Shown here: piece by piece, positions 1-7,263 of the stretch
Layout: each line of letters starts with the position of its first letter
How positions within the stretch are numbered: the stretch's first letter is position 1
Source: an uncultured Bacilli bacterium
GTDB lineage: Bacteria > Bacillota_I > Bacilli_A > RFN20 > CAG-826
NCBI GenBank assembly: GCA_934133115.1
Contig: CAKPAV010000029.1
Location: 1 to 11,162 of the forward strand
Reading direction: 5' to 3'
DNA length: 11,162 bases
Notes under the pieces: model-generated
Told to the model about the DNA's origin: nothing
Seen by the model: only the letters and a program-made list of their open reading frames with translations
Database searches by the model: none
Program-made: the position numbers and the translations under genes

Positions 1-646
1 GAGTAACTCTATCTTCGATTGGCAAAGGAATTGTATCATTAGCATTTTGTGCATGTGGTCTGACATGAATATATTTTGTTTCACTGCTCGTTGGAAAATA
101 AGTTATTTTCCTTCCTCTTTTATCAATATAATTTACAATTCTTCCAGTTGCTATCAAATCACGTGTTTTAATCCAAGTGTCTTTGACTCCAGAGTCTAAA
201 ATTTCCACTGGCATTTTCCATAGTTTGATATCAATTAATTTGCTGAATTTAAAGTCTTTTTTCAATACAATAAACACAAATATATTGTTTGCAAAATAAT
301 TTCTAAGCGATGATTCTTCCCAAGTTTCATTTACAATTTCACAAAACTTAAAAACATTTAAAGACATAGACTCTTTTAAATTATTATTCCATTCAAGATT
401 TATTGTTTTCATTACACAATTGCAGTTTTTTAAAAGGTTTTCAATTTTTTCTTTATTCGCCGATTGATTAATAATCTTTTGAAATATTACAGAATTAATG
501 TTTTTTGATTGTTTTTCAATTTTCAACTTTTCCATTAATTCATTTGTAGAAAGGCCTTTAAACTTTTCTAATTCTTCAAATCTTGGAGGGCGCAAGCTTC
601 TTGAGCCTGCGGAGGTCAAGCGAATTGACGCACCATTGTGCCGCAT
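1..646 (-). pseudogene. C-terminal domain of a Sau3AI/MutH-family restriction endonuclease, runs off window edge
   Basis: This frame is open on the minus strand from about 658 to the window edge without a stop. Its end is highly characteristic of Sau3AI-type enzymes: a KTINL...KESMSL stretch, then ETWEESSLRNYF, LWKMPVEIL, an FPTSSE turn and HVRPHAQNANDTIPLP, which matches the HVRPHA.NA.DT.PLP signature I know from the family. Sau3AI (GATC cutter) has two MutH-like folds: an N-terminal catalytic one with D...ExK, and a C-terminal allosteric one without it. Here the ExK position reads VMK and no preceding Asp fits, so what remains looks like the non-catalytic C-terminal fold. An in-frame ATG exists at 646 but has no Shine-Dalgarno sequence, and the first 20 or so codons cross an anomalous GC-rich patch. 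I infer a 5'-truncated gene downstream of, and out of frame with, the helicase. Family assignment is from memory of motifs; that it is non-functional is inference. Confidence 0.72.
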
Positions 647-2381
647 TGTAATTTCTATTTACATAAATCGCATTTTGGCAACATTTATGCAATGAAATAG
701 ATTCTGCAAGTGTAGCAGGGTTTGCAATCATAATCATACTATTTCCATTTTTAAAATTGTTAATCGCTACTTGCCTATCCTCTCCACTTACAGTACCATT
801 TATTATTTCAATTTTCCCAGAATACTTTTTGTAAAGCATATTTTTTAGCGTATCCATATTCTGAACGAAAACATCCCACAAAATAACTTTTTCCCCATTG
901 CTTACGATTTGTAAAGCTAAAGTAACAGCTGTTTCATTTTTAGGCGTTGTTAGAAAATTATTTTCAAACCTGCCAACAATTTTAGCTATATTGCTAGAAG
1001 CTAAATCTTGTTTTAATTTTTTATCAGCTTTAATCAGTAAATCATTGTTTGAATCATCTTTATCGAATTCATCAAAGTATTCTTTCTTATATTCTTCTAT
1101 AGAACTCACTATACTTTTTGATAGCAATCCAGGGTTTGCAGAAGTCTGCATTTTTCTAATTAAAACAGCCTTCATTAAACTTATATTCAGTGCTGATTCT
1201 AAGTCATTATCTATTTCAAATGAATATTTGTTTAAGAAATCGTATATTTCGTTTTGTTCATTAGAAAGATGACATTTAACAATTGTTATATTTGGTTCAA
1301 TCAGTTCGCCAGTTTCTAACAAGAATTTTTTGGAAACTCTTGAAAAAATTGGCCGTATCGATTCCATTATATTTTTTTGTTGATCTAAAGTTGCTCCGTT
1401 TTTTGTTAAACGTTTTAAGTCAGGATATCCATATGGTAATACTTTCTCATATGGCTCATATATTTTTGTCAACGAAAACAAATCCTCATACCCATTTGGC
1501 ATAGGAGTTCCTGTAAGAATTATTCTAACATTACAATATTTTGTTATTTCTAAAACAGCTTTGGTTATTTCAGCACTTGGATTCTTTTCCTTGTGTGCTT
1601 CATCTATAATTAACAGTATTTTTTTGTTAGATATAAAATTTATTATTTCATTTTTAAATCTCCAAGCCTTATCAATATTTATAAAAGTTATTTCTTTATG
1701 GTTTGGTCTTGAAGACATAAGATAAATTAGTGAATCATTTTTTGATAGATTTGCTAGTGAATAAAAATCTGGTTCTTCTTGGAAACATGTATAATACTCA
1801 TCGTGCCAAGCATTATATGAATTAATAGGTCCAATAATTAAGACACTATCACAAATTTCTTTCTCTTTTAAATAGTTATATGCAGCATAAGAAATAATGG
1901 TTTTTCCTGATCCTGGAACTGAAAAATCGAATCCACCATTTCCAATAGTTAAATAATATGCGGCTTTATATTGATAAGGCCTTAGTTTGCAAAATAAGGT
2001 TGAATCACAAAAATTGCAAAACTTATTAAAATCTTCTTCATTATTTTCACTTTGCTTCAATTTTTTTAACAAGTTTATTGAATCATAAAAACTATTCTTT
2101 TTATTTTGGTTGTCATCTATTTTACGAGAAAGATTTTCATCAAATGAAACTTTTTCACCAGACATATTCTCTATCATAGATACAATTTTGGTTATATTAT
2201 TTGAAATTACATTCTCATCGTTAATATTAAAATCAACATAAAGAGAATTCCCCTCAATTGTATAAGTAAAATCTTTTTGAGAATTGAAAAAAATCTTAAG
2301 TTTCATCAATTTCCTAGAATTTGAAAAGTCAATGCAACTAAATTCTAACCTCTTCTCGTTGTATGTAGCTTTAACACTCAT
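576..2381 (-). CDS. SNF2/DEAH-type superfamily 2 helicase, apparently truncated within motif VI
   Basis: This is probably the ATP-dependent motor of a restriction/defence operon. Motifs appear in order: RPYQ at residues 134-137, Walker A PGSGKT at 156-161, motif Ia (LIIGP, 181-185), Walker B DEAH at 260-263, motif III TGTPMPN at 290-296, a second RecA lobe from about 485 with INGTVSGEDRQ at 527-537, motif V around ANPATLAESISLH (553-565), then RNYNAAQW (576-583). The first 120 or so residues are unassigned. After NAAQW the family reads Q-S-x-D-R-x-H-R, holding the arginine finger. Here that is replaced by NSLDLRRL, and the frame stops 18 residues after the Trp, inside a GC-rich patch. Normal relatives continue well past this point, so I read it as 3'-truncated and probably inactive. 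The start follows the ParB-like stop by one base with AAAGGAA upstream (2393-2399), so translation is likely coupled. Confidence 0.85.
   Translation of the reverse strand: MSVKATYNEKRLEFSCIDFSNSRKLMKLKIFFNSQKDFTYTIEGNSLYVDFNINDENVISNNITKIVSMIENMSGEKVSFDENLSRKIDDNQNKKNSFYDSINLLKKLKQSENNEEDFNKFCNFCDSTLFCKLRPYQYKAAYYLTIGNGGFDFSVPGSGKTIISYAAYNYLKEKEICDSVLIIGPINSYNAWHDEYYTCFQEEPDFYSLANLSKNDSLIYLMSSRPNHKEITFINIDKAWRFKNEIINFISNKKILLIIDEAHKEKNPSAEITKAVLEITKYCNVRIILTGTPMPNGYEDLFSLTKIYEPYEKVLPYGYPDLKRLTKNGATLDQQKNIMESIRPIFSRVSKKFLLETGELIEPNITIVKCHLSNEQNEIYDFLNKYSFEIDNDLESALNISLMKAVLIRKMQTSANPGLLSKSIVSSIEEYKKEYFDEFDKDDSNNDLLIKADKKLKQDLASSNIAKIVGRFENNFLTTPKNETAVTLALQIVSNGEKVILWDVFVQNMDTLKNMLYKKYSGKIEIINGTVSGEDRQVAINNFKNGNSMIMIANPATLAESISLHKCCQNAIYVNRNYNAAQWCVNSLDLRRLKKLAPSKI
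585..643. repeat. GC-rich patch with hairpin and imperfect direct repeat at the helicase/nuclease junction
   Basis: About 36 of 59 bases are G or C here, while the flanking genes are strongly AT-rich. Inside it, 600-620 can fold into a hairpin: CTTGA and CCT pair with AGG and TCAAG around a GCGG loop with one bulged G. Two copies of a loosely repeated unit can also be seen: GGAGG, then CAAGC, then TTGA, starting at 585 and at 611. The patch begins just where the helicase loses family similarity and ends just where the nuclease similarity starts. It could be filler at a deletion, a small mobile or repeat remnant, or an assembly error. It resembles no element I can name. Confidence 0.6.
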
Positions 2382-2382
2382 A

Positions 2383-3621
2383 TTACTTGTGTTCCTTTAA
2401 AATATGCCACAAATCACTATTAACTTGTTTTAAAATTCCCAAATCTTCTTCTGATATTTCATCATTTTTCTCTAAACAATCAACAAGGATTCTTGTTTTT
2501 GATTGAATAGCTGACACAAGAGAAGAAACATCCTTTTCAATAAGAACTTCTTCTAGTTTTTTTGATGCATTTTTTAAATTAGAAGCAAATTGTTTTTTAC
2601 CAAGAGCCTCCCAATCTTTTTCGTTTTGAGGGTCATTACTATCAACGATATTTTCATGATTATTATAAAATTCATCCCAGATATCTTTCTTTATAAACAC
2701 ACCATTTGCTTTATTTGGTTTTCCAATCAAAATGTCACGATACTTCTTTCCTTCAAATTTTGCTCTAAGATAATCGTAACATACTTGTTTGAAGTTAGTA
2801 ACATCCTCATCAGTATATTCCCAATCATCCGTACTATATGTTCCGTTATCCATCTTTTTGAATACTTTGCGTGTATTAATAAACTGGTCTTCCAACCCCT
2901 CTAACAAAGTGTAATGATTTGGTTTTCCAATAGACTCCAAATATTCTTCCATTAATTTAAATATTTCTCTACGATCTTTTACTTCAGATTCTTCGCAATT
3001 CATATAATTAGCAATTTGTTGATCATTGTACTCTGCTTTTGAAAGATTATCAACTTTGATATACATACAAATAGGGTTATATCCTAACTTTTTATCTTCA
3101 CCAATTTGTATTCTGGTTTCTAATGCCATTATTTCTTTATCATCTATATCTTCAGACAAAACAATTGCTTTAAAAAATCTAAAATCTTCACAATTTTTAT
3201 GAAATTTAGTTGCTTCTCCTTTAAATAGTTTTCTTAAAAGAGTTGCCCTTCTATTACCATCAATAATTACACCATCTTTAGTAATTATGCCGTCAACTTG
3301 TTGGCCTTTATCCGCTAAGTCTTTAAGTGTATTTTTATTTGCATCAGGAGATTCATCTTCAATTAATTGATAAACGTATTCAACATCTTGCTGAATATTA
3401 GTGGATAATTTTCTGCCATTATCAGCTTCCCATTCTCTAATCTTCCAAGCGATTCTATCATTAAGAACATTTGGTGCAAGATACTCAATTGGAATTGAAT
3501 AAACATTGAATGTAGTTCCACTTCTTATTGGTAATGTTTGACCGGTTTTAACAATAGAATTTGGATTATTAAGTATGTTTTGAATCTTTTGTTTTGCTTC
3601 TTCTCTAGTAATGAATGCCAT
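2383..3621 (-). CDS. ParB/sulfiredoxin-like nuclease-fold protein of a defence operon
   Basis: A 412-residue soluble protein. Around residues 109-131 the segment VDGIITKDGVIIDGNRRATLL matches the ParB N-terminal-like core, with DGNRR at 121-125 in place of the GxxR-type motif of ParB or the DGQHR motif of DndB-like proteins. A leading strand with YSIPIEYLAPN (41-51) fits the first part of the fold. Residues about 190-230 look like a small helical, possibly HTH-like, region (QQIANYMNCEESEVKDRREIF), as in ParB proteins. The C-terminal half is charged and helical and I recognise nothing in it. In known systems this fold binds DNA and can hydrolyse nucleotides; the role here is inferred from context, probably target recognition or coupling for the helicase and nuclease. 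AGGAGGT (3627-3633) sits five bases before the ATG and overlaps the stop of the upstream repressor. The helicase follows after one base. Confidence 0.75.
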   Translation of the reverse strand: MAFITREEAKQKIQNILNNPNSIVKTGQTLPIRSGTTFNVYSIPIEYLAPNVLNDRIAWKIREWEADNGRKLSTNIQQDVEYVYQLIEDESPDANKNTLKDLADKGQQVDGIITKDGVIIDGNRRATLLRKLFKGEATKFHKNCEDFRFFKAIVLSEDIDDKEIMALETRIQIGEDKKLGYNPICMYIKVDNLSKAEYNDQQIANYMNCEESEVKDRREIFKLMEEYLESIGKPNHYTLLEGLEDQFINTRKVFKKMDNGTYSTDDWEYTDEDVTNFKQVCYDYLRAKFEGKKYRDILIGKPNKANGVFIKKDIWDEFYNNHENIVDSNDPQNEKDWEALGKKQFASNLKNASKKLEEVLIEKDVSSLVSAIQSKTRILVDCLEKNDEISEEDLGILKQVNSDLWHILKEHK

Positions 3622-3631
3622 AATTTACCTC

Positions 3632-3835
3632 CTAATTATTATCATCGAATTTGATTTGATTCTTTTTGCAAAAAATTTCAAGCGACATTTCGGCTTTTTT
3701 TGATGGTCTTATTTTTCCTGTTTCCCATCTATTTAACGAGGCGAAAGATACGCCTAAAAGCTTTGCAAAGTCTTCTTGAGACAAGATGAGTTTGTTTCTC
3801 AAGGAAACAATCATCTTTTGGTAGTCATAATCCAT
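3632..3835 (-). CDS. small XRE/Cro-type HTH regulator, probable autorepressor of the defence operon
   Basis: A 67-residue protein that is almost entirely one helix-turn-helix domain: LRNKLILSQEDFAKLLGVS for the first helices, then the recognition helix and FASLNRWETGKIRPSKKAE, the classic S..ASLNRWE.G...P signature of XRE regulators. No other domain is present. It is the first gene of the operon, with AAGGA at 3844-3848, eight bases before the ATG. Its stop codon overlaps the Shine-Dalgarno of the ParB-like gene. A good promoter with an inverted repeat over the -10 lies just upstream, so autoregulation is the natural reading. Restriction systems often use such C-proteins or repressors to time expression. 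The DNA target is inferred, not shown. Confidence 0.9.
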   Translation of the reverse strand: MDYDYQKMIVSLRNKLILSQEDFAKLLGVSFASLNRWETGKIRPSKKAEMSLEIFCKKNQIKFDDNN

Positions 3836-3860
3836 AGTCTATGTCCTTTTTGTTTTGACA

Positions 3861-3881
3861 AGGAAAGTATAGCACTTTCCT
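3861..3881. promoter_or_regulatory. inverted-repeat operator covering the -10 box
   Basis: AGGAAAGT (3861-3868), a five-base spacer and ACTTTCCT (3874-3881) form a perfect 8+8 bp inverted repeat that contains most of the TATACT box. Placement over the -10 upstream of an XRE gene suggests a repressor operator; binding by the encoded regulator is inferred. Confidence 0.65.
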
Positions 3882-3894
3882 AACAAAGTCTCAA
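3866..3894 (-). promoter_or_regulatory. sigma-A-type promoter of the XRE-ParB-helicase operon
   Basis: On the minus strand TTGAGA (3889-3894) is separated by exactly 17 bases from TATACT (3866-3871). Both boxes are close to consensus, and the site lies about 30 bases before the regulator ATG. Confidence 0.7.
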
Positions 3895-3956
3895 TTCAGT
3901 CTCAGATTATTCTTACTATTTGCCGACTCATCTCGTATCACAGGTTGCAGCCTCAT

Positions 3957-4022
3957 AAAAAAAAAGCCAATCGAGGCTGGAGCACGGCATAGTCTATATG
4001 CGTTTATCGCCTCTTTTGGCTT
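3957..4022 (-). terminator. intrinsic terminator with a nested hairpin, ending the metG-rlmD transcription unit
   Basis: On the minus strand AAGCCAA-aa-GAGGC (4022-4009) pairs with GCCTC-ga-TTGGCTT (3977-3964), 12 pairs with one 2x2 internal loop. Nine T residues follow at once (3965-3957). The long apical loop holds its own perfect hairpin, GCATA/TATGC (3987-4001) around five bases. The arm-plus-T-run layout is that of a rho-independent terminator. The nested stem is unusual and could mean a small structured RNA whose own terminator is the outer stem. Confidence 0.72.
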
Positions 4023-4051
4023 AATTTCTATGGGTGGTCAAACGTATCAAC

Positions 4052-4186
4052 TCAACCGAGATTGACAAATACCTCAATCGAGTAGGTCTTGCCCAACCTC
4101 TTCTCAAGATACCCTTTTTCGTTCCTTTCGAAGCTGAAATGCTTATAAAAGTGCTCAAATTCAAATATTTTCTCTAATTTTGGCTC
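4052..4186 (-). pseudogene. startless coding-like fragment downstream of rlmD, unknown family
   Basis: In a frame other than that of rlmD, the minus strand is open from about 4240 to a TGA at 4052-4054 and contains no ATG. The part beyond the rlmD stop reads like real protein: KLEKIFEFEHFYKHF, then SFERNEKGYLEKRLGK, ending TYSIEVFVNLG. It uses more G- and C-ending codons (AAG, CAC, TTC, AGC) than the neighbouring genes. I do not recognise the family. It may be the tail of a gene whose front was lost when foreign DNA joined the end of rlmD. Chance openness over about 45 codons is possible. Confidence 0.35.
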
Positions 4187-5550
4187 GTTTTGCGTTGTAG
4201 CAACACAATCGTCTCCACATGATATGTTTGAGGGAACATATCAACAGGAACTACTTTTTTAATATCATAAGATTTAGATAAATATTTCAAATCCCTAGCT
4301 AATGTAGATGGATCACAAGATACATAAACAACACGCTTTGGCAATGTTTTTAATAAAATAGATAAGAATTTTTCATCAGATCCTTTACGTGGAGGATCCA
4401 TAATAACAACATCATAATTAAATCCTTTATTAAATTGATTCATAATAAAGTCACCAGCGTCATCACAGTAAAACTCCACATTATCAATATTATTAATTCT
4501 AGCATTGTTATTAGCGTCTTTAATTGCGTCTTTAACAATTTCTACGCCTATTACTTGTTTAGCATATTTACTAGCAATTAAACCAATTGTACCAATACCA
4601 CAATAAGCATCTAAAACAACATCATCTTTAGTTACATTAGCTAGTTTAATTGCGGTTTCATATAGTTTTTCTGTTTGAGTTGGATTAACTTGATAAAATG
4701 ATTTGGAAGAAATTTGAAATTTAACTCCACACAATTCATCAATAATAAATCCTTTACCCATTAAAATTCTTTCTTTTTCACCCATAATGACATTAGTGTC
4801 ACGCGTATTAATATTTTGTACAATCGTGGTGATTTCTTTACATTCTGCATGTAAATCTTTTACTAAATTATTTCTTCCTGGGAATGAATCCGCATTAGTA
4901 ACTAGTACTACCATAATTTGTGGATAATAATGACTTGTACGAATTAAACAATGACGAATAATACCAACACGCGTATCTTCATTATAAGGTAAAATTTTAT
5001 GTTTTTTCATTAATGCTTTTAAAGTATTAATAATCTTACTTGCACGTTCATCTTCAATAAAACATTCATTAATAGGAATAATTTCATGCGAATCAGTTCG
5101 ATAAAACCCTGATATGATTTGTTTCTTTTGATTCATACCAATTGGCATTTGAATTTTATTACGATAATGATATGGATTTTCCATTCCAATAGTGGGTTCA
5201 ACATTAACATTTAAATGTCCGATTTTATATAAAGCATCTTTTACTTTCTTTTGTTTAAATTTTAATTGTTCTTCATATTTTAAATTTTGAAAACAACAGC
5301 CACCGCACGCTGTAGAAACAGGACACAATGGTTTTATACGATTAGGAGACAAATTATGAAGCTTAAGAATTTTACCAAAATACATTTCGCTTTTTTGATA
5401 ATTAAGCTTAATATCTGCTTCTTCGCCCACTAATAAAGCATCAACAAAACAAGGTTTTGTATTTGTTTTTACAATACCTTTGCCATCAAATGTATAATCG
5501 ACACATTTACCAGTTATTGTGCCTAAGTCAAATGATTTCTTTTTCTTCAT
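4174..5550 (-). CDS. rlmD: 23S rRNA (uracil-C5)-methyltransferase, RlmD/RlmCD (TrmA) family
   Basis: SAM-dependent methylation of uracil C5 in 23S rRNA (U1939 in RlmD; Bacillota RlmCD also does U747). An N-terminal TRAM-like beta domain covers residues 7-64. The [4Fe-4S] cysteines are visible as C76, C82, C85 and C163, the spacing known for this family. FYQVNP (285-290) precedes the Rossmann fold, whose SAM loop is LDAYCGIGTIGL (313-324). DPPRKG lies at 385-390. The catalytic cysteine is C412 in YVSCDPSTLARDL, and the C-terminal base region is HVETIVLL (444-451). At 458 residues it has the usual length and looks intact. The start has AAGGAG seven bases upstream. It follows metG on the same strand, with a hairpin between. 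The specific uridine cannot be told from sequence alone. Confidence 0.93.
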   Translation of the reverse strand: MKKKKSFDLGTITGKCVDYTFDGKGIVKTNTKPCFVDALLVGEEADIKLNYQKSEMYFGKILKLHNLSPNRIKPLCPVSTACGGCCFQNLKYEEQLKFKQKKVKDALYKIGHLNVNVEPTIGMENPYHYRNKIQMPIGMNQKKQIISGFYRTDSHEIIPINECFIEDERASKIINTLKALMKKHKILPYNEDTRVGIIRHCLIRTSHYYPQIMVVLVTNADSFPGRNNLVKDLHAECKEITTIVQNINTRDTNVIMGEKERILMGKGFIIDELCGVKFQISSKSFYQVNPTQTEKLYETAIKLANVTKDDVVLDAYCGIGTIGLIASKYAKQVIGVEIVKDAIKDANNNARINNIDNVEFYCDDAGDFIMNQFNKGFNYDVVIMDPPRKGSDEKFLSILLKTLPKRVVYVSCDPSTLARDLKYLSKSYDIKKVVPVDMFPQTYHVETIVLLQRKTSQN

Positions 5551-5561
5551 AACTTCTCCTT

Positions 5562-5591
5562 AAATAAAGTCTCACCCAAAAAGAGTGAGAC
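5562..5591 (-). terminator. hairpin between metG and rlmD, probable weak terminator or processing site
   Basis: GTCTCAC (5585-5591 on minus) and GTGAGAC (5569-5575) form a perfect seven-bp stem around a nine-base loop. They are followed by TTTATTTA and then the rlmD Shine-Dalgarno. The tail is a poor U-run, so partial termination or attenuation is more likely than a full stop. Confidence 0.5.
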
Positions 5592-5598
5592 CAAATAA

Positions 5599-7188
5599 TT
5601 ATTTATTATTTTGCATTAAGCCTTTAATATATTCAGCTTCTTTTGCTACATCTAGTCGAGGGAATAATGGATCAATCTTAGTAACTTTCGTATTACCTAG
5701 TTTACCAAATTTCTTAACATTTTTATAATCTTTTAATTCTTCACTTACACCTAATGCTTCTAAAGCTTTTGGAGCACTATGAATTAATACTGGTTGTAAG
5801 AGAATAGAACTTACATAAAGCACATTAGCTAAATGTGACATAACTGAAGCAAGTTCATCTTTTTTGCTTTCGTCTTTAGCTAAAGCCCAAGGCATTGTTT
5901 CATCAATGTATTTATTAGCTCTATTTACTAAATCCATAACCGCAATGAAAGCATCAGTAATCTTAAGAGTATCAAATGCTTTTTCATAACGTATAACAGT
6001 GTCATTAGCTTGTTCTAAAATAAAATGATCAAATTCAGTTATATTTCCTTTATATTCAGGAATTACGCCATCAAAGTATTTACTAATCATAGAAATTGTT
6101 CTACTTAATAAATTACCATAACTATTAGCTAAATCTGTATTAATACGTTCCGCGAATTGCTCGGGTGAAAATGTACCATCTTGTCCAAATATTGTTTCAC
6201 GTACTAGATAATATCTAACAGCGTCAACACCATATTTTTCAATTAATGGATAAGGATTAACAACATTGCCACGAGATTTAGACATCTTTCCATCTTTCAT
6301 CATTAATAAACCATGAACAAATACTTTATCTGGTAATCTTAAACCTAAAGCCATTAAAAGAATTGGCCAATAAATAGTGTGGAAACGTGTAATATCATTA
6401 CCGATTACATGAACAATCTCAGAATCTTCTCCCCAGAAAGTTTCAAATTTAGATGCATCATCACTTAAATATCCTAAAGCAGAAATATAGTTAACAAGTG
6501 CATCAATCCAAACATAAATAATATGACGTGGATTTTCTTTAATTGGAACACCCCAAGTAAAAGATGTACGAGAAATACATAAATCTTCTAATCCTGGTTT
6601 AATAAATGTATTAAGCATTTCATTTTTTCTTGATTCCGGATAAATGAAATCAGGATGATTTTCATAAAACTTAACTAATCTATCAGCGTATTTACTTACT
6701 TTAAAGAAATAGGCCTCTTCACTTGCTTTATGAACTTCACGACCACAGTCAGGACAAATATGATTTTCTCCTACTTGAGTATCAGTCCAGAAAGATTCAC
6801 AAGGTGTGCAATACCAACCTTCATATTTTCCAAGATAAATATCACCTTGTTCTAATAAACGAGAGAATATTTTTTGTACAACCATCCAGTGTCTTTCTTC
6901 AGTTGTACGAATAAAATCATCATTAGTGATTTCTAAAGCTTTCCATAAATCTTTGATACCTTTAACAATATCATCGACGAATGCTTGTGGAGTCATTCCT
7001 TTTAAAGCAGCATTCTTTTCGATTTTTTCACCATGTTCATCAGCGCCAGTTAAAAAGTAAGTGTTATAACCTTGTATTCTTCTAACACGAGCAATAACAT
7101 CTACACAAGTAGTACAATAAGCATGACCAATATGTAAATTAGCGCTAGGGTAATAAATAGGTGTAGTTATATAATAATTTTTTTTCAT
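5599..7188 (-). CDS. metG: methionyl-tRNA synthetase, short form
   Basis: Charges tRNA-Met with methionine in the cytoplasm. HIGH signature at 19-22 (LHIGHAY), tRNA/substrate residues in TGADEHGEK (47-55), a zinc knuckle with C127-x2-C130 and C145-x2-C148, and KMSKS at 301-305 within DGKMSKSRGN. The anticodon-binding helical domain follows from about 345, with MPWALAK near 445-455. At 529 residues it lacks the C-terminal tRNA-binding (Trbp111/EMAPII-like) domain present in the ~660-residue Bacillus enzyme; the protein ends naturally after LMQNNK, as in other compact low-GC genomes. AAGGAGG (7198-7204) lies about ten bases before the ATG. No convincing promoter is seen between it and rpmE, so it may be read from leakage through the rpmE terminator or from inside rpmE. 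Confidence 0.96.
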   Translation of the reverse strand: MKKNYYITTPIYYPSANLHIGHAYCTTCVDVIARVRRIQGYNTYFLTGADEHGEKIEKNAALKGMTPQAFVDDIVKGIKDLWKALEITNDDFIRTTEERHWMVVQKIFSRLLEQGDIYLGKYEGWYCTPCESFWTDTQVGENHICPDCGREVHKASEEAYFFKVSKYADRLVKFYENHPDFIYPESRKNEMLNTFIKPGLEDLCISRTSFTWGVPIKENPRHIIYVWIDALVNYISALGYLSDDASKFETFWGEDSEIVHVIGNDITRFHTIYWPILLMALGLRLPDKVFVHGLLMMKDGKMSKSRGNVVNPYPLIEKYGVDAVRYYLVRETIFGQDGTFSPEQFAERINTDLANSYGNLLSRTISMISKYFDGVIPEYKGNITEFDHFILEQANDTVIRYEKAFDTLKITDAFIAVMDLVNRANKYIDETMPWALAKDESKKDELASVMSHLANVLYVSSILLQPVLIHSAPKALEALGVSEELKDYKNVKKFGKLGNTKVTKIDPLFPRLDVAKEAEYIKGLMQNNK

Positions 7189-7210
7189 TACTTGGATCCT
7201 CCTTATTTAA

Positions 7211-7245
7211 GAAAAAAAGAAAACCGTTATCGCGTTGATAACGGT
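7211..7245 (-). terminator. intrinsic terminator after rpmE
   Basis: ACCGTTATC (7237-7245 on minus) and GATAACGGT (7223-7231) form a perfect nine-bp stem with a five-base loop, followed by TTTTCTTTTTTT. A textbook rho-independent terminator 20-50 bases after the rpmE stop. Confidence 0.88.
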
Positions 7246-7263
7246 CTAATACACGTTTGAAAA

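Noticed and set aside
576..578. Helicase stop TGA being read as Trp in a mycoplasma-type code
   Set aside because: Reading through gives only six more residues before TAA, and TGA ends the SGNH-like lipoprotein gene at a normal coupled junction, so the standard code fits.
585..643. Integron attC site or mobile-element end in the GC-rich patch
   Set aside because: No core GTTRRRY/RYYYAAC sites, no clear terminal inverted repeat pair and no target-site duplication could be seen.
498..2904. Several plus-strand open frames opposite the helicase and ParB-like genes
   Set aside because: They are antisense shadows of well-supported minus-strand genes and lack ribosome binding sites and recognisable domains.
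3855..3860. Perfect TTGACA on the plus strand
   Set aside because: No acceptable -10 box at 16-18 bases and no plus-strand gene downstream.
3891..3956. 21-residue ORF on the minus strand right after the terminator
   Set aside because: No Shine-Dalgarno sequence (its ATG follows a T-run), and its end overlaps the promoter -35 box; probably chance.
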